A stretch of DNA of 5,485 bases from Deltaproteobacteria bacterium. GTDB lineage: Bacteria > Desulfobacterota > DSM-4660 > Desulfatiglandales > Desulfatiglandaceae. The position numbers were made by a program, and so were the translations under genes. The DNA lies in the NCBI GenBank assembly GCA_029932035.1, contig JAOZQV010000266.1:1-5485 (forward strand), given 5' to 3'. The notes under the pieces are model-generated. The model was not told the DNA's origin. It saw nothing but the letters and a program-made list of their open reading frames with translations, and made no database searches. This document shows positions 1-5,485 of this stretch, piece by piece; the first letter of the stretch is position 1, and each line of letters starts with the position of its first letter.

Positions 1-111
1 TTCCTCACTGCCGCAGGAAGGGCAGGGGCCCTTATCTTCCCCGGTGCTCCGAAAGCACAGGGATTCAAAGGTGGTCCCACACTTTTTGCATTTGAATTCA
101 TAAATAGGCAT
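1..111 (-). CDS. FmdB-family zinc ribbon protein (N-terminal part, cut by window edge)
   Basis: The reverse strand from 111 encodes 37 codons with no stop before the left edge. The protein opens MPIYEFKCKKCG, the hallmark start of FmdB/CxxC_CxxC_SSSS regulatory-type zinc ribbon proteins. A second knuckle, CPSCG, lies at residues 30-34, so four cysteines (8, 11, 30, 33) can bind one zinc ion. Start choice is firm: AAGGAG at 117-122 sits 5 bases before the ATG. Members are small cytoplasmic proteins of about 60-110 residues. The family was named after a protein beside formamidase/amidase genes, but its biochemical role is largely unknown, so no function beyond zinc binding is claimed. The gene lies downstream of pta-ackA on the same strand, but a 197-base gap with a repeat separates them, so co-transcription is uncertain. 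The C-terminus, usually low-complexity and serine/glycine-rich, is outside the window. Confidence 0.88.
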   Translation of the reverse strand, partial: MPIYEFKCKKCGTTFESLCFRSTGEDKGPCPSCGSEE

Positions 112-138
112 TTGTTCTCCTTAAATTAATTGTTTTGG

Positions 139-213
139 GGACGCAGATTTCCTCAGGTAAGTACAGATAACCAAAAATAAAGAATCAGAGATAATCTGCG
201 TTAATCAGCGTCC
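139..213. repeat. Small dispersed-type repeat with tandem and inverted ACGCAGATTA units
   Basis: On the minus strand three adjacent 10-bp units run ACGCTGATTA (211-202), ACGCAGATTA (201-192) and TCTCTGATTC (191-182). On the plus strand one inverted unit, GGACGCAGATT, lies at 139-149. It is exactly complementary to 193-201 over nine bases and matches the outer unit (203-213) at 10 of 11 positions. The whole can fold as a stem with a loop of about 43-53 bases. Repeats built on GCAGATTAACGCAGATT-like units are, to my recollection, common in intergenic regions of many bacteria and some archaea. That this copy belongs to such a dispersed family is inferred from the motif only. It lies between ackA and the FmdB-type gene, within the latter's upstream region. 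Confidence 0.6.
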
Positions 214-240
214 AAATTTGTTTGCTTAATATATTATAGA

Positions 241-290
241 GCCAAAAGAAGGGATGAGGTTCCAGAATTTGTTAAAGGAATCTGTATCCC
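241..290 (-). terminator. Weak candidate terminator after ackA
   Basis: Read on the minus strand, GGGAT (290-286) pairs with ATCCC (255-251), and an inner TTCC/GGAA pairing (280-277 with 263-260) is possible. This is followed by the T-rich run TTCTTTT (250-244). The stem is short, is interrupted by an internal loop and has a 13-base terminal loop, so it is far from a strong intrinsic terminator. It is listed because it is the only hairpin plus T-tract in the right place after the ackA stop codon. Transcription may instead end by Rho or run on into the FmdB-type gene. Confidence 0.25.
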
Positions 291-308
291 TAACCTTGAT
301 AAGATAGA

Positions 309-1526
309 TCATTTGAGAAAATTTGCAATGGCCTTTTTTGTCTCCTGAGCGATTTTCAGCTCTTCATTTGTCGGAATTACCAGAATCTTGACTTGACTGT
401 CCGGAGAGCTGATTTCGCTGATTCCGCTTCCGGTCAACTTATTCCGCTCCAAATCAATCTCTATACCGAGTCTGTCCAGACCGCGGGAGCAGAGCTCGCG
501 GATGTATGGTGAATTCTCTCCTATCCCTGCCGTAAAAACCACCGCATCCAAGATCTCTAAGGCCGCAAAATACGCGCCGATATATTTCTTTATCCTGTAG
601 GCGTAGAGATCCAGGGCAATCTTTGCACGGTCGTCACCCGCGTCCATTTTTTCAATAACTTCCCGCATATCATTGGTTCCGCAAATCCCCTTCAGTCCGC
701 TCTCTTTATTCAAGAGAGCGTCAGTCTCTCTTGGCGTCATTCCCAGGTGATCTGCTAAGAAAAAAGGGAGCGCTGGGTCCACATCCCCTGAACGGGTTCC
801 CATCACCAGGCCCGCAAGGGGTGTCATGCCCATGGTTGTATCCACGCATTTTCCATTCTTAATGGCAGCCATACTGGCCCCGTTTCCAAGGTGGATCGTT
901 ATTAGGTTCAATTCCCCTAAGGGGCTGCATAGGTACTCTGCCGCCCTTGCAGCTACATAGGCATGAGAGGTGCCGTGAAAACCGTATCGTCGAACTCTCT
1001 CTTTTTCATATAACTCAAATGGGATTGCATAAAGAAAGGCCCTCTTGGGGATCGTCTGGTGAAAGGCCGTATCAAATACAGCGACCTGCAGGGCATTGGG
1101 AAAGACCGATCTGGCGACCTCAATTCCCACCAAATTGGGAGGATTGTGCAGAGGGGCTAAGGGAATGTTTTTCTTAATGGCGGCTATCACCTCTTCATCA
1201 ATAATTGTAGTGGAGTGAAAGGCCTCTCCACCATGGACCACACGGTGGCCAACAGCCACGATCTCGTTTTTGTCTCGAACTGCTCCATATTCCGTATCAA
1301 CCAGCAAGGCAACGATACGACTCATTCCCTCATGATGGTCAGCGATTACAACAGCTTCCCTTCTTTCTGTTGATTCACCATTTGACAGAATTCTCTTGTG
1401 AATGATAAGGCTTTCCTCTTCACCGATCTTTTCAGCCATTCCTGAAGCCATAACCTTAGGGCCGGCCATGTCAAATAATTCGTATTTGATGGACGAACTC
1501 CCCGTGTTTATGACTAATATTTTCAT
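309..1526 (-). CDS. ackA: Acetate kinase
   Basis: This is a full-length 405-residue cytoplasmic acetate kinase (ATP + acetate = ADP + acetyl phosphate), close to the usual 395-405 residues and a member of the ASKHA sugar kinase/actin superfamily. Landmarks in order are NTGSSSIKY (7-15), GHRVVHGG (93-100), PLAPLHNPP (122-130), FDTAFH (151-156), YGFHGTSH (181-188), HLGNGAS (212-218), GTRSGDVDP (243-251), GICGTND (280-286), TAGIGENS (332-339) and TNEEL (386-390). By alignment with the well-studied Methanosarcina enzyme, the active-site residues are Asn7, Arg95, His127, Asp152, His184, Arg245 and Glu388; all are present. The ATG is the natural start because the conserved N-terminal motif begins at once, and AAAGG (1537-1533) lies 6 bases upstream. 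The gene begins 14 bases after the pta stop, so the two are almost certainly one transcript, with AckA passing acetyl phosphate to or from Pta. No truncation or frameshift is seen. Confidence 0.98.
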   Translation of the reverse strand: MKILVINTGSSSIKYELFDMAGPKVMASGMAEKIGEEESLIIHKRILSNGESTERREAVVIADHHEGMSRIVALLVDTEYGAVRDKNEIVAVGHRVVHGGEAFHSTTIIDEEVIAAIKKNIPLAPLHNPPNLVGIEVARSVFPNALQVAVFDTAFHQTIPKRAFLYAIPFELYEKERVRRYGFHGTSHAYVAARAAEYLCSPLGELNLITIHLGNGASMAAIKNGKCVDTTMGMTPLAGLVMGTRSGDVDPALPFFLADHLGMTPRETDALLNKESGLKGICGTNDMREVIEKMDAGDDRAKIALDLYAYRIKKYIGAYFAALEILDAVVFTAGIGENSPYIRELCSRGLDRLGIEIDLERNKLTGSGISEISSPDSQVKILVIPTNEELKIAQETKKAIANFLK

Positions 1527-1540
1527 AACAGGCCTTTCGG

Positions 1541-3643
1541 CTACTCTTTCTCTGATTGCGCTTGAATTGCGGTAATTGCAACAGTGTTAACAATGTCTGC
1601 TATTGTGCATCCGCGACTCAGGTCATTTACGGGATGTTTGAGCCCCTGAAGCACAGGACCGATGGCCACTGCCCCGGCAGACCTCTGGACTGCCTTGTAG
1701 GTGTTGTTTCCGGTATTGAGATCAGGAAAGATAAGCACTGTGGCCTTACCCGCAATGTCGCTCTCAGGCAACTTTGTCCTCGCTACCGCTGGGTCAACCG
1801 CCGCATCATACTGGATAGGCCCCTCGATTTTTAAGCCCGGAAAGGATTCCTGCGCCATTTCCCTTGCAATCCTCGTTGCTTCACGAACTTTGTCCACATC
1901 CGCGCCCTTTCCCGACTCCCCTGTGGAATAGGACAACATGGCTACAACAGGGTTAATGCCAAAGGTTATGGCAGTGTGTGCCGAGCTAAGGGCGATTTCT
2001 GCTAATTGGTTCGCATTGGGATCAGGATTCACCGCACAATCCCCGTACACGAGCACCCTGTCCTTCAGGCACATGAGAAATACGCTCGAAACAATAGAAA
2101 AGCCCGGCCGTGTCTTGATGATTTCAAGGGCAGGACGGATCGTAGACGCGGTGCTGTGAACAGACCCTGAGACCATTCCATCGGCGTCTCCTTTATAAAC
2201 CATCATGGTCGCAAAATAGGTTTCTTCACTCATGACATCAGACGCGTTTTGTTCTGTGATCCCCTTGCTCTTCCTCAAATCATAATAGGTTCGTGCATAC
2301 TCATCAAAAAACTCGGATTTCAGAGGTTCAATAACGTTCGCGGTTTTTATCTGCAGCCCTAATTGGGCGATCTTTTCATGGATCAGTTCTTCATTGCCAA
2401 GGAGGGTGATATCCACCGCCTCCCGACGAAGTAATGTCTCTGTGGCATTTAGGATTCTCTCTTCCTCACCCTCGGGCAATACGATGTGTTGTTTGTTTGC
2501 TCTGGCCTTTTGCACTAACTCATATTCGAACATTTTTGGTGTAATAATGGTGGTGCTGGCTGTAATAACCTCTTCCCCCAGTTGGTTTTCATCAATATGT
2601 TTTTCAAAAATAGCGAGGGCCCGTGTTATCTTTCGGCAGTCATCCGGCGAGATCGCAGCATGAATCCTGTTGACATTGCTCGCTGTAGGGAAGGTATCTT
2701 CTTTAACGCTAAGAATGGGGACCATCGTGGGGAAGCCTTTGATCAATTCCCATATGGGCTTTTTCGGTTTCAAGCCTCCCGTCAATACAATGCCCGAAAT
2801 GTTCTTGATGGAGGTTGAAGAGACGGCAGCGAGACAGGCTACGATCACGTCTACCCTGTCTCCAGGGGTAATAATCAACGAACCATATTCTATTCTCGTA
2901 AGGAAATGCTGTAGATGCATGGCAGCAATCGTGAAGTTGTACACGTGCCTGTTTAACTGTTTTTCCCCATATAGTACCTCTGCGTCTAAGATCTCAGCAA
3001 TTTCACCCACCGTGGGTCTCGCAAGAGACTCATCATTAGGGATGGCATAGACTAACTGTTTATCGGTCAGGGCCCTCTTTTTCAGCAGCGTTATAATGGT
3101 TTGTTGATCTTTTGGATCTGTTCGGTTAACGATGGTGGCAATGACGTGGCAACCCTTTTCAATCAGGGACTCGTGAGAAAGCTCGACGGACTGGACTATC
3201 GCATCCGCTGTCTTCTGGTATGCGTTGGCAACTAATAGAACCGGGCAGGAGAGATTCTTGCTGATCTCCGCGTTGATATCCAGCTCAAAAGCAACCGTGG
3301 AACTCTCGAAATCGGTGCCTTCGCACAAAATGAAATCGTGGTTTTCTTTCAGCTTGTTATACTTCTTGATTATTCCCTCAATCAGTTCCGGTTCTCTGTT
3401 ATGTGAAACCAGATCGCGCGCGTCATTTATGGTAAAACCGTACATTTGATGGAATGGGATTTGGAGGTTAAAGTGGGAGGAAATCAGCTTAATTGCATCA
3501 TGGCGATCGTCGATGGCCGTAATAAGTGGACGGAAAAAGGCGACACTACAAATCTTCCTTAGCAGCATCTCCATTATCCCAAGGCTGATGGCTGATTTTC
3601 CGCTCCTTGCTTCAGTTGAGGTGACGTAAAGATTGTTTGCCAT
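1541..3643 (-). CDS. pta: Phosphate acetyltransferase, long three-domain form
   Basis: Cytoplasmic phosphotransacetylase (acetyl-CoA + phosphate = acetyl phosphate + CoA), 700 residues, similar to the 714-residue E. coli Pta rather than the short form of about 330 residues. Three regions follow in order. An N-terminal dethiobiotin-synthetase-like P-loop domain (about 3-205) has TSTEARSGKS at 8-17 and LCEGTDFESS at 106-115. A DRTGG domain (about 213-320) has GDRVDV at 261-266 and VLTGG at 286-290. The catalytic PTA_PTB domain (about 371-695) has VLPEGEEER (388-396), DADGMVSGSVH (486-496), STGESGKGADV (573-583), DLNTGNNTYK (641-650) and PVNDLSRGC (671-679). Ser676, Arg677 and Asp683 correspond to the catalytic Ser309, Arg310 and Asp316 of the Methanosarcina enzyme. 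In E. coli the N-terminal regions mediate allosteric control by pyruvate, NADH and similar metabolites; the same role is assumed here. ATG start with AGGGG (3654-3650) 6 bases upstream. First gene of a pta-ackA operon. Confidence 0.97.
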   Translation of the reverse strand: MANNLYVTSTEARSGKSAISLGIMEMLLRKICSVAFFRPLITAIDDRHDAIKLISSHFNLQIPFHQMYGFTINDARDLVSHNREPELIEGIIKKYNKLKENHDFILCEGTDFESSTVAFELDINAEISKNLSCPVLLVANAYQKTADAIVQSVELSHESLIEKGCHVIATIVNRTDPKDQQTIITLLKKRALTDKQLVYAIPNDESLARPTVGEIAEILDAEVLYGEKQLNRHVYNFTIAAMHLQHFLTRIEYGSLIITPGDRVDVIVACLAAVSSTSIKNISGIVLTGGLKPKKPIWELIKGFPTMVPILSVKEDTFPTASNVNRIHAAISPDDCRKITRALAIFEKHIDENQLGEEVITASTTIITPKMFEYELVQKARANKQHIVLPEGEEERILNATETLLRREAVDITLLGNEELIHEKIAQLGLQIKTANVIEPLKSEFFDEYARTYYDLRKSKGITEQNASDVMSEETYFATMMVYKGDADGMVSGSVHSTASTIRPALEIIKTRPGFSIVSSVFLMCLKDRVLVYGDCAVNPDPNANQLAEIALSSAHTAITFGINPVVAMLSYSTGESGKGADVDKVREATRIAREMAQESFPGLKIEGPIQYDAAVDPAVARTKLPESDIAGKATVLIFPDLNTGNNTYKAVQRSAGAVAIGPVLQGLKHPVNDLSRGCTIADIVNTVAITAIQAQSEKE

Positions 3644-3665
3644 GGTATACCCCTGTTGAGGTCTG

Positions 3666-3671
3666 AATATA
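3666..3671 (-). promoter_or_regulatory. Possible -10 box for pta-ackA
   Basis: On the minus strand TATATT (3671-3666) lies about 22 bases before the pta ATG, which would give a short leader just long enough to hold the AGGGG ribosome site. No good -35 hexamer lies 16-18 bases upstream; the nearest, TTTCAA (3695-3690), is poor. A second minus-strand option, TTTACA at 3707-3702, has no matching -10. The pta-ackA promoter must lie in or near this gap, but the exact site is unclear. Confidence 0.25.
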
Positions 3672-3689
3672 AGGAGAGAGGTTAACGGC

Positions 3690-3716
3690 TTGAAAGAAAA
3701 ATGTAAAGGGTATAAT
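3690..3716 (+). promoter_or_regulatory. Candidate sigma70-type promoter for nhaA
   Basis: A perfect TATAAT at 3711-3716 is preceded by TTGAAA at 3690-3695. The spacer is 15 bases, shorter than the preferred 16-18, and no TG extension precedes the -10 box. If used, transcription would begin near 3723 and leave a leader of about 70 bases before the nhaA TTG. The -10 box is the best in this divergent gap, but the short spacer keeps confidence low. Because TATAAT read backwards gives TATTAT, it could also serve weakly in the pta direction. Confidence 0.4.
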
Positions 3717-3781
3717 ATCCGTTCACGGAGCGTTGAAACTAGAAATTAGCTACCAACTTATAAATGCCTACCATATGTTAT

Positions 3782-3797
3782 AGGAGAAAATAATTTG
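3782..3797 (+). promoter_or_regulatory. Ribosome binding site that sets the nhaA TTG start
   Basis: AGGAG at 3782-3786 lies 8 bases before TTG at 3795-3797. The next in-frame start, ATG at 3861, has no Shine-Dalgarno-like sequence upstream. The frame is open back to a TAG at 3747 but has no other ATG, GTG or TTG in that stretch. The TTG is therefore preferred. Confidence 0.75.
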
Positions 3798-5177
3798 TTA
3801 AATAGAAGCGGACAGGAAGCTCTCCAGTGCGGTCAGGCCGGTCTTAATACGCCATTTGAAATGTTTTTTCAGCAGGCTTTAACCCCTTTTGAGGAGTTTA
3901 TCCGCGATGAGTCCGCAGGCGGGATTCTTCTCATGCTCTGCGCCATGGCAGCCCTGATTATTGCCAACACTTCTCTTTTTGAGACATACGACAAAATACT
4001 CCACACACAGATAGGCATCGGTTTCGGCGAGTATGCCATAACTGAATCGATCCATCACTGGGTCAACGACGGGCTCATGGCGTTTTTCTTCCTTATCATC
4101 GGTCTTGAAATCAAGCGTGAGATCCTGGTCGGTGAACTTGCTGACCTTCGCCAGGCGGCGCTCCCAATTGCGGCGGCTATTGGCGGTATGCTCGTTCCTG
4201 CGGTTATCTATGCTTTTATCAATTACGGTGGCGATGCGCAGAGAGGCTGGGCCATTCCAATGGCCACAGACATTGCCTTTGCGGTGGGTATCCTGGTTCT
4301 ACTGGGAAAGCGCATTCCCGGGGCCCTGATGAGCTTTCTCCTGGCCCTTGCGATTGTAGATGACCTCGGGGCTATCATTATCATTGCCCTTTTCTATACT
4401 GACAACATCCACCTTGGCGCGCTGGGATTCGCCGCTGTCTGTTTTATCGCCCTTATGATCTTGAACCTCGGTAGCGTGCGGAAACCTCTCCCCTACTATT
4501 TTATAGGGATATTGCTATGGATCGGCATGCTCAAATCAGGGGTCCATGCCACCCTGGCAGGGGTGCTTACGGCCCTGACTATTCCGGCCATATCAAAATG
4601 TGATATGGGTATGTTCAGCGGCCGGATCCATGAGCTGATGATCAGATTTGACAAGGTCCACAAACCGGGAAAAAATATCCTGGAGAATGCTGAACAGCAT
4701 GCTGTCTTGCAGGGGCTCCAAAACTATGTGCACAGGATGGAAACGCCCTTACAGAGGGTTGAGCACACCTTTCATCTTTGGGTATCCTTTCTGATTGTCC
4801 CGCTCTTTGCACTGGCAAACGCGGGTATTCCTATCGATTTTGGATCATTGGGAGAGGTATTGTTTCATCCGCTTTCCATGGGGGTAACAGCAGGGTTGGT
4901 TCTTGGGAAATTTGGTGGAATCTTCCTGTTCTCATGGCTCGTGGTAAGATCCGGGATAAGCCGTCTTCCGGAATCGGTTTCCATGTCTCAAATAGCCGGT
5001 GTCGCCCTCCTTGCCGGGATCGGGTTCACCATGTCCATTTTTGTTGCCGGTCTTGCTTTTGAAGGGCAGATTGACTATCTCGTCAAAGCAAAAATAGCCA
5101 TCATACTCGCTTCAGTCATTGCGGGGATAGTCGGTTTTTTATGGCTCTATGTTGCCGGGAGGAAGGTGGTGGTTTAA
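3795..5177 (+). CDS. nhaA: Na+/H+ antiporter NhaA, long form
   Basis: A 460-residue inner-membrane antiporter of the NhaA family, which expels Na+ (or Li+) in exchange for H+ and controls cytoplasmic pH and sodium. Many hydrophobic segments are visible, consistent with the family's 12 membrane helices. Diagnostic stretches are SAGGILLMLCA (40-50), FFFLIIGLEIKRE (97-109), MATDIAFAVG (156-165), LAIVDDLGAI (185-194), LKSGVHATLAG (246-256), ANAGIPI (341-347), LVLGKFGG (368-375) and AGIGFTMSIF (407-416). Asp159, Asp189 and Asp190 match E. coli Asp133, Asp163 and Asp164, which carry ions; His251 matches His225 and Lys372 matches Lys300. The protein exceeds the 388-residue E. coli NhaA for two reasons: about 22 extra N-terminal residues before Met23, and a hydrophilic insertion at about 267-325. 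Longer versions like this are known in the family. The start is TTG, chosen for its AGGAG. It is divergent from pta; no clear terminator follows. Confidence 0.97.
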   Translation: MLNRSGQEALQCGQAGLNTPFEMFFQQALTPFEEFIRDESAGGILLMLCAMAALIIANTSLFETYDKILHTQIGIGFGEYAITESIHHWVNDGLMAFFFLIIGLEIKREILVGELADLRQAALPIAAAIGGMLVPAVIYAFINYGGDAQRGWAIPMATDIAFAVGILVLLGKRIPGALMSFLLALAIVDDLGAIIIIALFYTDNIHLGALGFAAVCFIALMILNLGSVRKPLPYYFIGILLWIGMLKSGVHATLAGVLTALTIPAISKCDMGMFSGRIHELMIRFDKVHKPGKNILENAEQHAVLQGLQNYVHRMETPLQRVEHTFHLWVSFLIVPLFALANAGIPIDFGSLGEVLFHPLSMGVTAGLVLGKFGGIFLFSWLVVRSGISRLPESVSMSQIAGVALLAGIGFTMSIFVAGLAFEGQIDYLVKAKIAIILASVIAGIVGFLWLYVAGRKVVV

Positions 5178-5222
5178 GGAAGCAAACAAACCCGCCTATC
5201 GGAGTAAAGTATGTGTAGATCT

Positions 5223-5300
5223 CGCTAACGGGGCCACTTCGGAGCTACTCAATTTTCTCAGATAACCTCTTTATCCCGGCAGCTTAGCTCCACGTTAGCG
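5223..5300. repeat. 78-bp imperfect inverted repeat, stem-forming
   Basis: CGCTAACG (5223-5230) is exactly complementary to CGTTAGCG (5293-5300). Nested inside, GGAGCTA (5241-5247) is exactly complementary to TAGCTCC (5285-5291). The left arms are separated by 10 bases and the right arms by one, and the central loop spans 37 bases. No T-tract follows, so it is not a usual intrinsic terminator. The order outer arm, inner arm, loop, inner arm, outer arm recalls an integron attC site, and the outer arms contain AAC and GTTA as in RYYYAAC and GTTRRRY. However, the outer arms break consensus at two positions each and the spacers are unequal. It lies between the end of nhaA and the promoter of the RHH gene. 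The rest of this 219-base gap shows only a NotI-type palindrome (GCGGCCGC, 5298-5305) and A/T-rich sequence. Confidence 0.5.
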
Positions 5301-5334
5301 GCCGCAAAGAAATATTTTTGGCCTCTTATTTCGC

Positions 5335-5363
5335 TTGACTTCCTTTTGTCTGTTGTATATATT
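5335..5363 (+). promoter_or_regulatory. Strong sigma70-type promoter for the RHH gene
   Basis: TTGACT at 5335-5340 and TATATT at 5358-5363 each match the consensus at five of six positions and are separated by the optimal 17 bases. The predicted start of transcription is near 5370, giving a leader of about 27 bases before the ATG at 5397. It is the best promoter in the window and shows that the small downstream gene has its own transcription unit, independent of nhaA. Confidence 0.72.
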
Positions 5364-5378
5364 GTTAATATAATATAT
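5357..5378. promoter_or_regulatory. A/T palindrome over the -10 box, possible autoregulatory operator
   Basis: ATATATT (5357-5363) is exactly complementary to AATATAT (5372-5378) across 8 bases. A tighter version, TATATT-GTT-AATATA, spans 5358-5372. The palindrome covers the -10 box and presumed transcription start of the RHH gene. RHH antitoxins commonly repress their own operon by binding palindromes at this place, so an operator role is a reasonable inference. Short A/T palindromes also arise by chance in A/T-rich promoters. Confidence 0.35.
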
Positions 5379-5396
5379 CATACGAAGAGGTGGCAT

Positions 5397-5485
5397 ATGA
5401 CAACACAAATGATTGTCCGCATTGATCTAACCCTCAAAAACAAGGTTAGCAATTTTGCCAAAGCTGAAGGGAAAAATGTAAGTGA
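5397..5485 (+). CDS. Ribbon-helix-helix (CopG/RelB-like) protein, probable antitoxin, N-terminal part
   Basis: The ATG at 5397 opens a frame of 29 full codons that runs off the right edge. GAAGAGG (5384-5390) lies 6 bases upstream as ribosome site. The visible residues have a short beta-strand-like segment MIVRID (5-10) followed by an amphipathic helix, LKNKVSNFAKAEGK (13-26), and NVS at the start of a second helix. This is the pattern of the ribbon-helix-helix DNA-binding fold, in which the strand pairs in a dimer and reads the DNA major groove. Such small proteins with their own promoter are most often antitoxins of type II toxin-antitoxin pairs (RelB/DinJ, ParD, CopG types), usually with a toxin gene directly downstream. 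A stand-alone RHH repressor is the alternative. Only about a third of the expected protein is visible, so the subfamily cannot be named. Confidence 0.7.
   Translation, partial: MTTQMIVRIDLTLKNKVSNFAKAEGKNVS

Noticed and set aside
233..238. Minus-strand TATAAT as a -10 box for the FmdB-type gene
   Set aside because: No acceptable -35 hexamer lies 16-18 bases upstream (the candidates read AACCTC or similar), and the hexamer sits in an A/T-rich run where it can occur by chance.
8..250. CRISPR array, tRNA or riboswitch in the left-hand region
   Set aside because: The 10-bp units are contiguous, with no spacers of uniform length, so they are not CRISPR repeats. No cloverleaf or known riboswitch core is visible in this gap.
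947..1177. Plus-strand open frame of 76 codons inside ackA
   Set aside because: It is antisense to highly conserved acetate kinase codons, its translation resembles no protein family, and it has no convincing ribosome site.
1556..3449. Several plus-strand open frames of 73-126 codons inside pta
   Set aside because: All are antisense shadows of an intact, motif-complete pta. They overlap one another and show low-complexity Ser/Arg-rich translations typical of reverse-frame reading.
4105..5062. Open frames in another plus frame within nhaA (4105-4329 and 4778-5062)
   Set aside because: They lie out of frame within conserved NhaA membrane segments and encode unrecognisable Trp/Arg/Cys-rich sequences without start signals.
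5300..5323. GGCC...GGCC hairpin with an A/T-rich middle as a possible nhaA terminator
   Set aside because: The four-pair stem with a poorly matched interior is not followed by a T-run, so it does not meet the pattern of an intrinsic terminator.

Overview
The window reads as an ordinary chromosomal stretch of a Gram-negative, probably anaerobic or acetate-handling bacterium. Base composition is fairly balanced. The pairing of a long three-domain Pta with AckA, a long-form NhaA, an FmdB-type zinc ribbon protein and a dispersed GCAGATTA-type repeat would fit Desulfobacterota (former Deltaproteobacteria) or a metabolically similar group such as anammox Planctomycetes. This placement is an impression from protein style and cannot be proven from the sequence alone.

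Layout, left to right. (1) Positions 1-111, minus strand: the first 37 codons of an FmdB-family zinc ribbon protein, running off the left edge. (2) Positions 112-308: a 197-base gap holding a small dispersed repeat (three tandem 10-bp units plus one inverted unit) and a weak hairpin just after ackA. (3) Positions 309-3643, minus strand: a two-gene operon, pta then ackA, with only 14 bases between them. (4) Positions 3644-3794: a 151-base divergent intergenic region carrying the start signals of pta and nhaA. (5) Positions 3795-5177, plus strand: nhaA, a Na+/H+ antiporter starting at TTG. (6) Positions 5178-5396: a 219-base gap with a 78-bp stem-forming inverted repeat, faintly like an integron attC site, then a strong sigma70-type promoter with a palindrome over its -10 box. 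(7) Positions 5397-5485: the start of a small ribbon-helix-helix protein, probably an antitoxin, cut by the right edge.

How the genes work together. Pta and AckA interconvert acetyl-CoA and acetate through acetyl phosphate with formation or use of ATP, so they are a unit for substrate-level phosphorylation or acetate activation. NhaA, divergently transcribed from them, exchanges Na+ for H+ across the inner membrane. A link between acetate/acid flux and ion homeostasis is plausible but rests only on adjacency. All catalytic residues I checked in AckA, the Pta catalytic domain and NhaA are present, so all three look functional.

I found no convincing new biological system. The part most worth a second look is the right end (about 5220-5485): an isolated inverted repeat, then a self-contained promoter/operator and RHH antitoxin-like gene. 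It looks like the edge of an accessory module whose remainder is outside the window.
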